64,000 bases of DNA from Acidobacteriota bacterium (GTDB lineage Bacteria > Acidobacteriota > Blastocatellia > Pyrinomonadales > Pyrinomonadaceae). The notes below the pieces were generated by a model. It was not told the DNA's origin and searched no databases. It saw nothing but the letters and a program-made list of their open reading frames with translations. Positions 43,540 through 51,860 of this stretch are shown in pieces. Position 1 is the first letter of the stretch. Each line of letters starts with the position of its first letter. The stretch is taken from positions 682,001 through 746,000 of the forward strand of contig JAIVJZ010000040.1 of the NCBI GenBank assembly GCA_020199775.1, in the 5' to 3' direction. Both the position numbers and the translations under genes were made by a program.

Positions 43540-45447
43540 TCACATGCCCGCGCCGCTCTTTTGCGCGAGCGTGTAGAGCCAGCCGTCGTAGAGACGCTTC
43601 TGTTCGGGCGTCTGCTGCGCGAGCGGCACGATGCGGTAGTTCTCTTCGGCGCGACCGCCGAGTTTGATCGTGACGTTGCGTAGTTCGTCGAGACGAAAGA
43701 CGGTGAGCCGCACTTCGTCGCCCGGCTTCCTCTCTTCGAGCCGCGCGTTGAACGTGGTGGCGTTCACGCGCTGGCCGTCGAGCGCGACGATCTGATCGTT
43801 GAAAGTGATCCCCTGATTGTAAGCGGGCGTGCCCGCCGGGACGCTCGACACGATGAGGCGGTCGCCGTCCTGCCGCAGGTTCGCGCCGAAGTAGGCTTTC
43901 GGCGCGGCGGGCTTCGACGCGTCGCCCGTCGAGGCGGCGATGGTCTGCAATTGCAGGCCGACGGCGTTGAAGGCCGCGTTGTAATCGAGTTCTTCGCGGC
44001 CGCGCACGTAACGCCGGAAGAAATCATCGAGCCCTGCGCCCGCCGCCTGTTCCGCCGCGCGTTGAAAATCCTCGGGCGTGTAGTTGCGATTCTTCTTCGC
44101 AAACTCGTTATAGAGATGACGCATCACGTCGTCGAGCGACCGCGCGCCCGCCGTGCGGCGGCGGATTTCGAGGTCGAGCAGGAGACCGACGATGGCTCCC
44201 TTATCGTAATAAGAGATGGCCGAGTTGAGCGAGTTCTCGTCCGGGCGGTAGTACTTGATCCACGCGTCGAAGCTGGCCTCTTCGAGGCTCTGTTCGAGGC
44301 GACCCGGCGTGTTCTGCAAACCGCGAATCGCGTTGGCAATCGTCGTCAGGTATTCCTTGTCGCCGATGACCCCAGCGCGGCGCGACAGGATGTTTTCGTA
44401 GTAACTCGTGACGCCTTCGGCGACCCACAGCAGGCGCGTGTAATTCTCGCCCGTGTAATCGAAGGGGCCGAGCGCGTCGGGACGGATGCGCTTGACGTTC
44501 CAGAGGTGGTAATACTCGTGCGCGACGAGCGAGAGAAAATCATCCCAAGAGGCTTCGGGGCGAAACGCGTAGCGACGCCAGATGATCACGGTCGAGTTCA
44601 GGTGTTCGAGGCCGCCGCCCGCCGACGGGTGGTTCAGAAGCATGAAAGTGTAATCGCGATACGGCACGTCGCCCATCAACGCCACCGAGGTCTCCACGAT
44701 CTTCTGCACCTCGCGCCGCATGCGCTCCGGGTCGTAGTTGCCTTCGCCGTCAATCACGATGCGGTGCGGAACGCCGCGCACCTCGAACGAGATGGTCTTG
44801 AAGTCGCTGGCGAGAAACGGCGAGTCGTAAAGCACGTCGAAGTTCTCGGCGCGAAACGTGTTGCGCTGCCCTGAGACCGCAGGCAGCCCCGTCGCGACCT
44901 TCCAATCGCCGAACGGCACGACGCGCACGGTCGAGGGCGCGGCGAGTTGCCCGTCCACGTACATTAACAGCGCGGCGTTGTTCCAGAAGGCGTGCCGGTC
45001 GTGCAACTCGTTCGTCCGTACCGTTATTTCATTCGCATAGACGCTGTACGTCGCACGCACCTCACGCACCGCGCCGTTTGTCTCCACGCGCCAAGTGTTC
45101 TTATTAATTTTGCGCCACGCGAGCGGCCTCGCACTGCCGCCCGCTTCCGTCGCCGCGAAATCCTGCACGTGCCGCGCGTACTCGCGCACGAGATACGAGC
45201 CCGGCGTCCACACGGGCATCACCAGATCAACTTGCGCAGGAAGATTCGCCGCCCCGCCGCCCGCGACGCGCATCTCGACCTGCAACAGGTGCGTGTGCGG
45301 TGCGGGCATCGAGACGGTGTAAGAGATTTCCGGGGCAGCGCCCGGCGCGGGCGCGCGATTGTTCCTCTGTTGCGCGTGTGCCCCTTGCGCGGCGGCCAAA
45401 ACCAGAACCCACACGAACGACAACAGAGACGTGCGACGTAAAAGCAT
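43540..45447 (-). CDS. M61 family (glycyl aminopeptidase-like) exported peptidase with PDZ domain
   Basis: 635 residues from the ATG at 45447; a TTG three codons upstream is possible. The signal peptide ends near AHAQQ. An N-terminal beta domain has VDLVMPVWTPGSYLVREYARHVQDF. The zinc site HEYYHLWNVKRIRP (H310, E311, H314) is followed by LWVAEGVTSYYE with the third ligand. The C-terminal PDZ domain has FGANLRQDGDRLIVSSVPAGTPAYNQGI. M61 enzymes are periplasmic aminopeptidases. The gene stands alone. Confidence 0.93.
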   Translation of the reverse strand: MLLRRTSLLSFVWVLVLAAAQGAHAQQRNNRAPAPGAAPEISYTVSMPAPHTHLLQVEMRVAGGGAANLPAQVDLVMPVWTPGSYLVREYARHVQDFAATEAGGSARPLAWRKINKNTWRVETNGAVREVRATYSVYANEITVRTNELHDRHAFWNNAALLMYVDGQLAAPSTVRVVPFGDWKVATGLPAVSGQRNTFRAENFDVLYDSPFLASDFKTISFEVRGVPHRIVIDGEGNYDPERMRREVQKIVETSVALMGDVPYRDYTFMLLNHPSAGGGLEHLNSTVIIWRRYAFRPEASWDDFLSLVAHEYYHLWNVKRIRPDALGPFDYTGENYTRLLWVAEGVTSYYENILSRRAGVIGDKEYLTTIANAIRGLQNTPGRLEQSLEEASFDAWIKYYRPDENSLNSAISYYDKGAIVGLLLDLEIRRRTAGARSLDDVMRHLYNEFAKKNRNYTPEDFQRAAEQAAGAGLDDFFRRYVRGREELDYNAAFNAVGLQLQTIAASTGDASKPAAPKAYFGANLRQDGDRLIVSSVPAGTPAYNQGITFNDQIVALDGQRVNATTFNARLEERKPGDEVRLTVFRLDELRNVTIKLGGRAEENYRIVPLAQQTPEQKRLYDGWLYTLAQKSGAGM

Positions 45448-45456
45448 CGTATGCAA

Positions 45457-45746
45457 CTTTCCTTTACTTATGTCGGATGTACGAGAGGAACCCTTTCGAA
45501 CCGCATCTTACTACGAAAGCCGATGCGGCGACCAATATCCTCGCGCCGAAACTTTTTACTCTTCCCAAACGAATAAAACAATTGCATTTACCAAGTTCTA
45601 ACAGTTAATCTTCGGAGTGCCGTGGATATTTCCTCTCCCGGCCGTCTACCGCCCCCGCAGGTCAAGCCTCACGGCCACACGCAGGCCGCGCCACCGGAGA
45701 TTAACCACAACAGCGATGCAGGGGCGACTGAAAACAAAGGGATTAC
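45457..45746. other. AT-richer gap between the M61 gene and the small peptide gene
   Basis: About 290 bases. It must contain the M61 promoter on the reverse strand and the 3' end of the small peptide transcript. I see no gene, no repeat and no clear terminator. Confidence 0.5.
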
Positions 45747-45989
45747 TTAGAGCAGTGCGAGTAAATTCCGTACAAGACTAAGTGTTATCTCCGTCACTAA
45801 ATCAACCGTCGCATCTTCACTTTTCAATTCTTCACCGGGGTCAGTCGAACCGGAACGTGCGGCTCCTCCGTATGTCGAAGGCGGAGGCGGAGTGATCCAA
45901 GGATATATAACGCCCTGACCCGCCGATGCGCCGTTGGCAAGAACAAAAACTAAAATAAGCAGGGCAAATAGCCGTTTAAGGTGTTTCAC
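45747..45989 (-). CDS. Small exported peptide of unknown function
   Basis: 80 residues with a GTG start preceded by AGGAG 6 bases upstream. The signal peptide (KRLFALLILVFVLANGASA) is followed by GQGVIYPWITPPPPSTYGG and a tail ending in a hydrophobic stretch (TLSLVRNLLALL). The mature part begins with a GVIYPW motif that recalls the GVIWPM unit of the nonapeptide-repeat protein at 22.6 kb. It is divergent from the TPR/AAA+ regulator at 46136. I recognise no family. Confidence 0.65.
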   Translation of the reverse strand: MKHLKRLFALLILVFVLANGASAGQGVIYPWITPPPPSTYGGAARSGSTDPGEELKSEDATVDLVTEITLSLVRNLLALL

Positions 45990-46135
45990 GGTTTCTCCTG
46001 AAAATTAAGGTGCGATTAAAGGTGAGTCCTGACCACTTCAACTTCAGCCAAAAAAACTTTCCAGAGAGAATCATAGGGAAACGCCAAACGCCTTGCAAGT
46101 TTATTAGCAAGAATAGGTAAATATAGATTTATCAT

Positions 46136-48421
46136 ATGATTACAAAAAAAATGGTTGATCGTATCGACGCTCCGGTTTCGGGGTTCGTCGGGCGGGCGAT
46201 CCATATCTGTCAATTCTCTAAGGAGCTTGAAGAATCCGGCAATTACGAAGCTGCGATTGACGTGATGAGGGAGTTGTGGCCGTCAGTCGAAGAGCGTCCT
46301 GAAATCGAAGGGTTGGATCACTTTGAGGCGGCCGAAGTACTGCTCCGCGCGGGAGCTTTATTAGTATTTACCGGCGGCACAAAACATCCTGACGGCGATT
46401 ATGAATCCGCGAAAAATCTGATCAGCGAAAGCATCAGACTGTTTGAAGCTCTAGGACGGACGGAAAAAGTTGTTGAGTCGCAGACGGAGCTTGCGCATTG
46501 CTATGCGCGCGAGGGGGCTTACGACGAGGCGCGTTCGATACTCCATTTGGCTCTGTCGCAGTTGGGTAATAGCGAGCGCGAGCGGGAACAGAAGATCGTA
46601 ACCTTGCTGCGGAGTTCGATGGTCGAAGCCTCGGCCACCAGATTCAACGATGCGCTCCAACTTCTGCTCCAAGCTGCGCCTTTGATCGAAGCAAGCACCA
46701 ACGACGCAAGAAAAGGACAATTCCACGCGCACTTTGCAATCGTGCTGGAGAGGCTTGGCAAAGGAGAGAATCGCGCGGATTACGCCGACCGCGCGCTCAT
46801 CGAGCACGCCGCCGCGAGTTTTCACTTCGAGCGCGCAGGTCATACGCGCTATTACGCGTGCGGCGAAAACAACATCGGTCTCTTACACCTCAAAGCGGGC
46901 AGGTTCACCGAAGCTCACCAGCACCTTGATCGCGCACGCCGTCTATTCACCAGCCTCAAAGACAGAGATGGCGTCGCGCAGGTAGACGACACGCGGGCGC
47001 GCGTCTTTATCGAGCAACAAAAGAACAGAGAGGCCGAAGCGGCGGCGCGCGAAGCCGTACAAGCTTTAGAAAACAGCGGGCAGCAGAGACTCTTCGCCGA
47101 AGCGTTAACCACCTGGGGGACGACTCTGGCGCGGAGGGGCAGGCAGGCAGAGGCGCGTCGTGTGTTGCAGCGTGCGTTTGAAGTGGCGGAGCAGGCGGGC
47201 GCGCTCGAAGAGGCCGGGACGGCGGAATTGACGATGCTTGAGGAGTTGGGCGGGCACCTGACGATTGCCGACTTGCGTGCGATTTATGAACTGGCCGATT
47301 ACTTGTTGGAGGGCACGCAGCAGCCGAGCATCTTGAAGCGGCTGCGGGCGTGTGCGCGGCGGGTGATTGCGGCCGAGCGGACGCACAATATCGAGTTCGA
47401 CACCTCCGGGTTCGCTTACGGCTCTGAGCAGACGGCGGCGTTACTCAGACACGCGCATTTCGTCTCGCGCGCGCCGGGGGCGGTGTTGTTGACGGGTGAG
47501 ACGGGGACGGGCAAGGAGTTGCTGGCACGCCTGATGCACGAATGGAGCGGCCGCCCCGGTCAGTTCGTCGCCGTCAACTGCGCGACGCTGTCTGACACGC
47601 TGATCGAGTCGCAATTGTTCGGTCACATGAAAGGCAGTTTCGCGGGCGCGTCGGAAGATTATCCGGGCGCGGCGCGGCGCGCAGTGGGCGGGACGATCTT
47701 TCTGGACGAGATCGGCGGGTTGAGCGCGGCGAATCAGGGCAAGCTGTTGCGCTTCATCGAACACGGCGAGATTCATACGGTGGGCGCGCCGCCGCGCGTT
47801 GACGTGCGCGTGATGGCGGCGACGAATCGTGTCGTCGAAGACGAAATCGCCGGGGGGCGTTTCCGCCGCGACCTGCTCCACCGTCTACAAAATTTTCATC
47901 TGGACCTGCCGCCGCTGCGCGCGCGCGTGGAAGACATTCCGGCAATCGCCGGGCACTTTATCCGCGAGGCGATGATGCGGCAAGGCAAGCGCGTGCGCTT
48001 CACCTCCGAAGCGATTGAGGCGATGTGCCGCCTGCCGCTGCAAGGCAACGCGCGTGAGTTGCGTTCGCTCATCGAGCGGACGACGATGGCGGCGGGCGAC
48101 GGCAGCACCATCGAGGCCGGGGCCGTGGAGACGGTGGCGCTGCGCCTGACGGGTAAGGCCGACTTCGCAGACCCGTGGGCGAACTTCTCGCTTCGGGAAG
48201 AGGTGCAGCGTTTCGAGGAACGTCTGATCGAGAAGGCGCTGCGCGACGCGCAGGGGAAAGTGTCGAACGCGGCGCGGCTGCTCGGCTTCAAACATCACGA
48301 ATCGCTCAACTGGCGTCTCAAAAACAGAAACAAGAGCCTGCTCGCCGCGAGAACACCTGCCAAGCCTCGCAAACGCAGCCTCATCAAAAACGATAAACCG
48401 GAGCGCGGCGAACCCCGGTAA
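46136..48421 (+). CDS. TPR-AAA+ regulator of the sigma-54 activator type
   Basis: 761 residues. Residues about 15-400 are TPR-like helical repeats (ESGNYEAAIDVMRELW, YARAGAYDEARSILHLALSQL-type units). Residues about 430-640 are an AAA+ domain: Walker A GETGTGKE, FVAVNCATLSDTLIESQLFGH, GGTIFLDEIGGLS (Walker B), RVMAATNR and FRRDLLHRLQNFHLDLPPLR. The sigma-54 contact loop reads GSFAGA instead of GAFTGA. A Fis-like HTH ends the protein (KVSNAARLLGFKHHESLNWRLKNRNK). It has no receiver domain, so the TPR part is the likely sensor. The start could also be at 46151. Confidence 0.9.
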   Translation: MITKKMVDRIDAPVSGFVGRAIHICQFSKELEESGNYEAAIDVMRELWPSVEERPEIEGLDHFEAAEVLLRAGALLVFTGGTKHPDGDYESAKNLISESIRLFEALGRTEKVVESQTELAHCYAREGAYDEARSILHLALSQLGNSEREREQKIVTLLRSSMVEASATRFNDALQLLLQAAPLIEASTNDARKGQFHAHFAIVLERLGKGENRADYADRALIEHAAASFHFERAGHTRYYACGENNIGLLHLKAGRFTEAHQHLDRARRLFTSLKDRDGVAQVDDTRARVFIEQQKNREAEAAAREAVQALENSGQQRLFAEALTTWGTTLARRGRQAEARRVLQRAFEVAEQAGALEEAGTAELTMLEELGGHLTIADLRAIYELADYLLEGTQQPSILKRLRACARRVIAAERTHNIEFDTSGFAYGSEQTAALLRHAHFVSRAPGAVLLTGETGTGKELLARLMHEWSGRPGQFVAVNCATLSDTLIESQLFGHMKGSFAGASEDYPGAARRAVGGTIFLDEIGGLSAANQGKLLRFIEHGEIHTVGAPPRVDVRVMAATNRVVEDEIAGGRFRRDLLHRLQNFHLDLPPLRARVEDIPAIAGHFIREAMMRQGKRVRFTSEAIEAMCRLPLQGNARELRSLIERTTMAAGDGSTIEAGAVETVALRLTGKADFADPWANFSLREEVQRFEERLIEKALRDAQGKVSNAARLLGFKHHESLNWRLKNRNKSLLAARTPAKPRKRSLIKNDKPERGEPR

Positions 48422-48437
48422 AGTTTCCGCGCCGCGT

Positions 48438-48465
48438 TTTGCTTTCTCGCCGCGCTCGCTATAAT
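48438..48465 (+). promoter_or_regulatory. Promoter of the thioredoxin gene
   Basis: A perfect TATAAT (48460-48465) has TTTGCT 16 bases upstream (48438-48443). It lies about 45 bases before the start codon. Confidence 0.6.
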
Positions 48466-48508
48466 TTTCTCGTACAAGTTAAAGCGAGTAAGGAGGCGTC
48501 GAAAGCTT

Positions 48509-48973
48509 ATGGCGGTCGTGACGTGTGAGAATTGCGGCGCGAAGAATCGCGTGAACGAAGAGGCGGCGCAGAAGAGTTTGCAAGCGGTGTGCGGGCGGTG
48601 CGGCGGGAAGTTGACGGCGGACGAGGGCGCACAAGCCGCGAGCGCGGGCGACAAGCCGATCACCGTGACGGACGCGAGTTTCGCGCGCGACGTGCTCGGC
48701 GGCGGCGGCCAGCCCGTGCTGCTCGACTGCTGGGCTGAATGGTGCGGGCCGTGCCGCATGATCGCGCCCGCCCTCAACGAACTCGCCGCCGAGTCGCAAG
48801 GCCGCTACCGCATCGCCAAATTGAACGTTGACGAAAACCCGCAGACCTCGGCGCAGTTCGGCGTCCGCAGCATCCCCACCCTGCTCATCTTCAAACACGG
48901 CCAACTCGTCGAACGCATCGTCGGCGCGCAACCCAAGCAGGCCATCGCCGCGCGTCTCGCGGCGCACATCTGA
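48509..48973 (+). CDS. trxC: Thioredoxin 2-type protein with N-terminal zinc ribbon
   Basis: 154 residues. The N-terminal [10 protein letters not shown]...CGRCGGKL is a two-CxxC zinc ribbon as in TrxC. The thioredoxin domain has [13 protein letters not shown] (active site CGPC), [28 protein letters not shown] with the cis-Pro, and GAQPK. It reduces cytoplasmic disulfides. AAGGAGG precedes the ATG by about 12 bases, and a TATAAT promoter lies upstream. It is convergent with the TPR protein across inverted repeat K. Confidence 0.95.
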   Translation: MAVVTCENCGAKNRVNEEAAQKSLQAVCGRCGGKLTADEGAQAASAGDKPITVTDASFARDVLGGGGQPVLLDCWAEWCGPCRMIAPALNELAAESQGRYRIAKLNVDENPQTSAQFGVRSIPTLLIFKHGQLVERIVGAQPKQAIAARLAAHI

Positions 48974-48983
48974 GAAGCGGGTC

Positions 48984-49087
48984 AGGGGAAAAGGGAAAAG
49001 GGGAAAGGAAGAGACGCTAACGGGAAGCACTCGTCGTAGCTTCCTATTCGCCTTCTCCTTTCCCCCTTACCCTTTTCCCCTTGCCCC
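48984..49087. repeat. Heptad inverted repeat K (thioredoxin-TPR convergent gap)
   Basis: The left arm reads GGGAAAA, GGGAAAA, GGGGAAA, GGAAGAG. The right arm reads CTTCTCC, TTTCCCCC, TTACCCT, TTTCCCC, TTGCCCC. It fills most of the gap between two stop codons. Confidence 0.88.
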
Positions 49088-49091
49088 ATTT

Positions 49092-51791
49092 TTATTTCAC
49101 CGTCACGGCCAACTCCTGCGTGCCGCAGGGCGACTTGAAGGCGACGTTGAAGTTGCCGGTGGTTTTGCTGATCGAGGTGACGGTAAATTTGACCGAGTTG
49201 GTGTCGGAGTCAGCTTGCGGTTCACGCAGGATGATGATGTCCGACCAGTTGGCGGTGGTGGCGTTGATGCCCGCGAGGTTGCTGCCGCCTTCGAGCGTCA
49301 CGACGACGCTGGCCGAGCCGCCGTTGTTGTTCAACTCCAACGCGCTTGTGCCCAGAACGAGCGCGCATGCGCTTTGCTTCGCCTTCGTTCTCTTCGCGTC
49401 GCCGCGCGCGCCGTCGGCGGCAGTCGTTTCGGCGGTCGATTTAGTTTGTGCGGGGGTCGTCGGCGTAGGCTCGGCGGTCGCGGCGGCGGCGGCAGGCGTC
49501 GCGGTGGATTCGGGTGAAGCGACGGGCGACGGAGTTGCGACGGGCGTCGCGGGCGCAGACTGTTCGGGCGTGGGCGTTGCGACGGGAACGTCCGTAGCGC
49601 TCGACGGAGACGGGGAAGGTTCGGGCGTCGCGTTGACGGCAGGCGTCGCGGTGGCATCGGGCGTGGCGGCGGCGGCTGGCGCGGGCGTGGCGGGTGCGGG
49701 CGTCTCGATTGGCGCGGGCGTGGCGGCCGGGTTCGCGCTCACGGCTTCGGGCGTGGCGAGGCGCGCGGGCGCGGGGCCGATTTGCGCTTCGAGCCCGTCG
49801 GGCGAACCGTTGACTTTCGTGTAGAGAGATTCGATGACGGCGCGGCGCGCGGCGTCGGGCGCGTCGCGGTTGTAGCTTTTGATGTAGGTGGCGAGCGCGT
49901 CGCGCTCCTGCCCGCTGCTCGCGAGCGCGGTGCCGAGCCGCCACTGCGCCGTGCGCCAGTAGAGACTCCGCTCCGGCAGCACGCTCACGGCGCGCCGGAG
50001 CGCGACCACGGCTTCGGCCGTTTTGCCCTGACCGAGCAAGGCCATCCCGGTGAACTCTTCGATGCGGCCGCGCAGGATGTTCGAGATGGCGTTGCGCGGC
50101 AGCGTCGGGATGTCGGGCGTGCTGCCCTGCGCGATGGCGGCCGCGCGCACGTCTCGCAACTCGTCGGCGGTCGTCGCCGTGGTGGCGGCCGGGGCGTCAA
50201 TCGCGGCCTCGACGTTGGCGCGCGCCGCGGCCGTCAACTCAAGCACGGTTTCGAGCGCGACGCCGCGACGCAACAGCCGACTCGCCGCGTAGAGTTGGCG
50301 GAAGGCGCGCATCTCGTCCGCGTTCGACGTGAAATCGTTTGCGGCGGCGACGGCGGCGGAAGCGTCCGGTTGATTCGCCGCGCCTCCATCACCCGCCGCC
50401 GCCGCCGGAGCGTCCAGCGCGAGGTGCAGCGCGAACAGGCTTTTGATCATGCGCGCGTTCGCCTCCGTGTCGGCGGCGTTCGCTTGAAAGATGCTGGCGC
50501 GGCGTTCGGGCGCGAGCAGTTCGATGAAACTTGCGGTGCGCGCCGGTCGTCTCCCGGCGAGTTGCGTTTCGACTTGGCCGCCTTTGAGCGTGAAACTGCG
50601 CGCGAGTTCGTCGAAGGCTTCGTGATAAAGACCGGCGGCGGCGAGCGCGTTGGCGAGTTCGTAATCGAGCGTGGGGAAACGCCCGTACTGGCGCGCGAAG
50701 CGCAGAGCGCGTTCGGCATCGAGCGGCATCTTGTTGGCGACGAGCGCGCGTGCGAGCGCGATCTGCCCCCAGGTGAAACGCGGTTCGAGTCTCACGGCCT
50801 GACCCGCCAATTCGAGCGCGCGCGTCTTCTCGTCGTGCGCGGCATACCAGTAGGCCGCCCCGGTCAGGAGCAACAGGTTGCGTGGCTCGGCCGCGAGTGC
50901 GGCTTCGAGTTCGCGTTCCGCCTCTTCGCGCTTGCCCGCGTCGAACAGTGCGAGCACGACGCCCGTGCGCGCCCCGCGGTCGTTCGCGTCCGCCGCGAGC
51001 AACTCGCGGTAGAGCGACAGGGCTTCTTCGGGTTTGCCTGTCGCGCGGCGCAAGTCCGCGAGGCTGTGGCGCGCGGGCGTGGAGCGCGGGTCGAGTTCGA
51101 GCGAGCGCGCGTATTCGGCCGCCGCTTCGTCGAGCCGGAGCGCGAGGCGGTGCGCCGCGCCGAGGGCTTGATGCGCGGCGGCCAGATCGGGCGCGAGCGC
51201 AATCGCCGCCTTCGCCGCGCGCGCGGCCTCGTCCGCCTCCTCGACGCTCACGTAAAAGGCCGCGAGCGTGAGCAGGCGTTTGGCGTCCGCGCCCGCCTTC
51301 GTTTCGATGGCGCGCGCGAGTTCGAGCGCGGCGGCGGCCTGCCCGCGCAGGAACAAATTCGCGGGCAACTGCGAGACGACTTCGTAATACAACTTGTCGG
51401 ACATCTCGGCGGGCGCAAGCGCGACCGCCTGTTTGAAGAGTTCGACGCCGCCCTTCGTGTCCTGCGCCTGCAAACGCTCGTCGGCGAGCGCGGCGTGCGC
51501 GCTCACGAGTTGCTCGGTCGCGCGCGTCCTGAGCGGCGTACGCGGGTTCGCTTTGAGAAAAGCCCGCAAGCCCTCGACGCGCCCGGCCGACGGCAGCTTG
51601 AGCAACACTTCGAGTTCGGCCTTCAACGCTTCTTCGCCGCGGGCGGCGCGCGCCTTCGGGGGTTGCGGCGCGGCCGCGCGTGCGCCTTTGGCCGCAGGCT
51701 TCTTCTGCGCGACGGTTGCGCCCGTGGCGGCAGAGAGACACACGAACAAGAGCAGTAAGCAAAAGTGCGAGCGCGTTTTTCTAATCTTCAT
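49092..51791 (-). CDS. Exported TPR protein with a proline/alanine/threonine-rich linker
   Basis: 899 residues. The signal peptide is CLLLLFVCLSAATGATVA. Residues about 50-470 are tetratricopeptide-like repeats (DLAAAHQALGAAHRLALRLDEAAAEYARSLELDPRSTPARHSLADL is typical of one unit). Residues about 660-790 are a low-complexity Pro/Ala/Thr/Ser linker with short repeats of the type ATPAP. The last 90 residues form a beta-rich domain (ALELNNNGGSASVVVTLEGG... ELAVTVK) that looks immunoglobulin-like. It is probably a periplasmic or outer-membrane scaffold. There is no catalytic motif. Confidence 0.82.
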   Translation of the reverse strand: MKIRKTRSHFCLLLLFVCLSAATGATVAQKKPAAKGARAAAPQPPKARAARGEEALKAELEVLLKLPSAGRVEGLRAFLKANPRTPLRTRATEQLVSAHAALADERLQAQDTKGGVELFKQAVALAPAEMSDKLYYEVVSQLPANLFLRGQAAAALELARAIETKAGADAKRLLTLAAFYVSVEEADEAARAAKAAIALAPDLAAAHQALGAAHRLALRLDEAAAEYARSLELDPRSTPARHSLADLRRATGKPEEALSLYRELLAADANDRGARTGVVLALFDAGKREEAERELEAALAAEPRNLLLLTGAAYWYAAHDEKTRALELAGQAVRLEPRFTWGQIALARALVANKMPLDAERALRFARQYGRFPTLDYELANALAAAGLYHEAFDELARSFTLKGGQVETQLAGRRPARTASFIELLAPERRASIFQANAADTEANARMIKSLFALHLALDAPAAAAGDGGAANQPDASAAVAAANDFTSNADEMRAFRQLYAASRLLRRGVALETVLELTAAARANVEAAIDAPAATTATTADELRDVRAAAIAQGSTPDIPTLPRNAISNILRGRIEEFTGMALLGQGKTAEAVVALRRAVSVLPERSLYWRTAQWRLGTALASSGQERDALATYIKSYNRDAPDAARRAVIESLYTKVNGSPDGLEAQIGPAPARLATPEAVSANPAATPAPIETPAPATPAPAAAATPDATATPAVNATPEPSPSPSSATDVPVATPTPEQSAPATPVATPSPVASPESTATPAAAAATAEPTPTTPAQTKSTAETTAADGARGDAKRTKAKQSACALVLGTSALELNNNGGSASVVVTLEGGSNLAGINATTANWSDIIILREPQADSDTNSVKFTVTSISKTTGNFNVAFKSPCGTQELAVTVK

Positions 51792-51860
51792 AACAAACGT
51801 TTAGTTCTCTCGGCGAACAACTTCTAAGTCGATCTCCGATGCAGAGTCTTGAGTAAAGTT

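Noticed and set aside
46016..46213. Reverse open frame overlapping the start of the TPR-AAA+ gene
   Set aside because: No ribosome site, no motif, and it would overlap the better supported regulator start.
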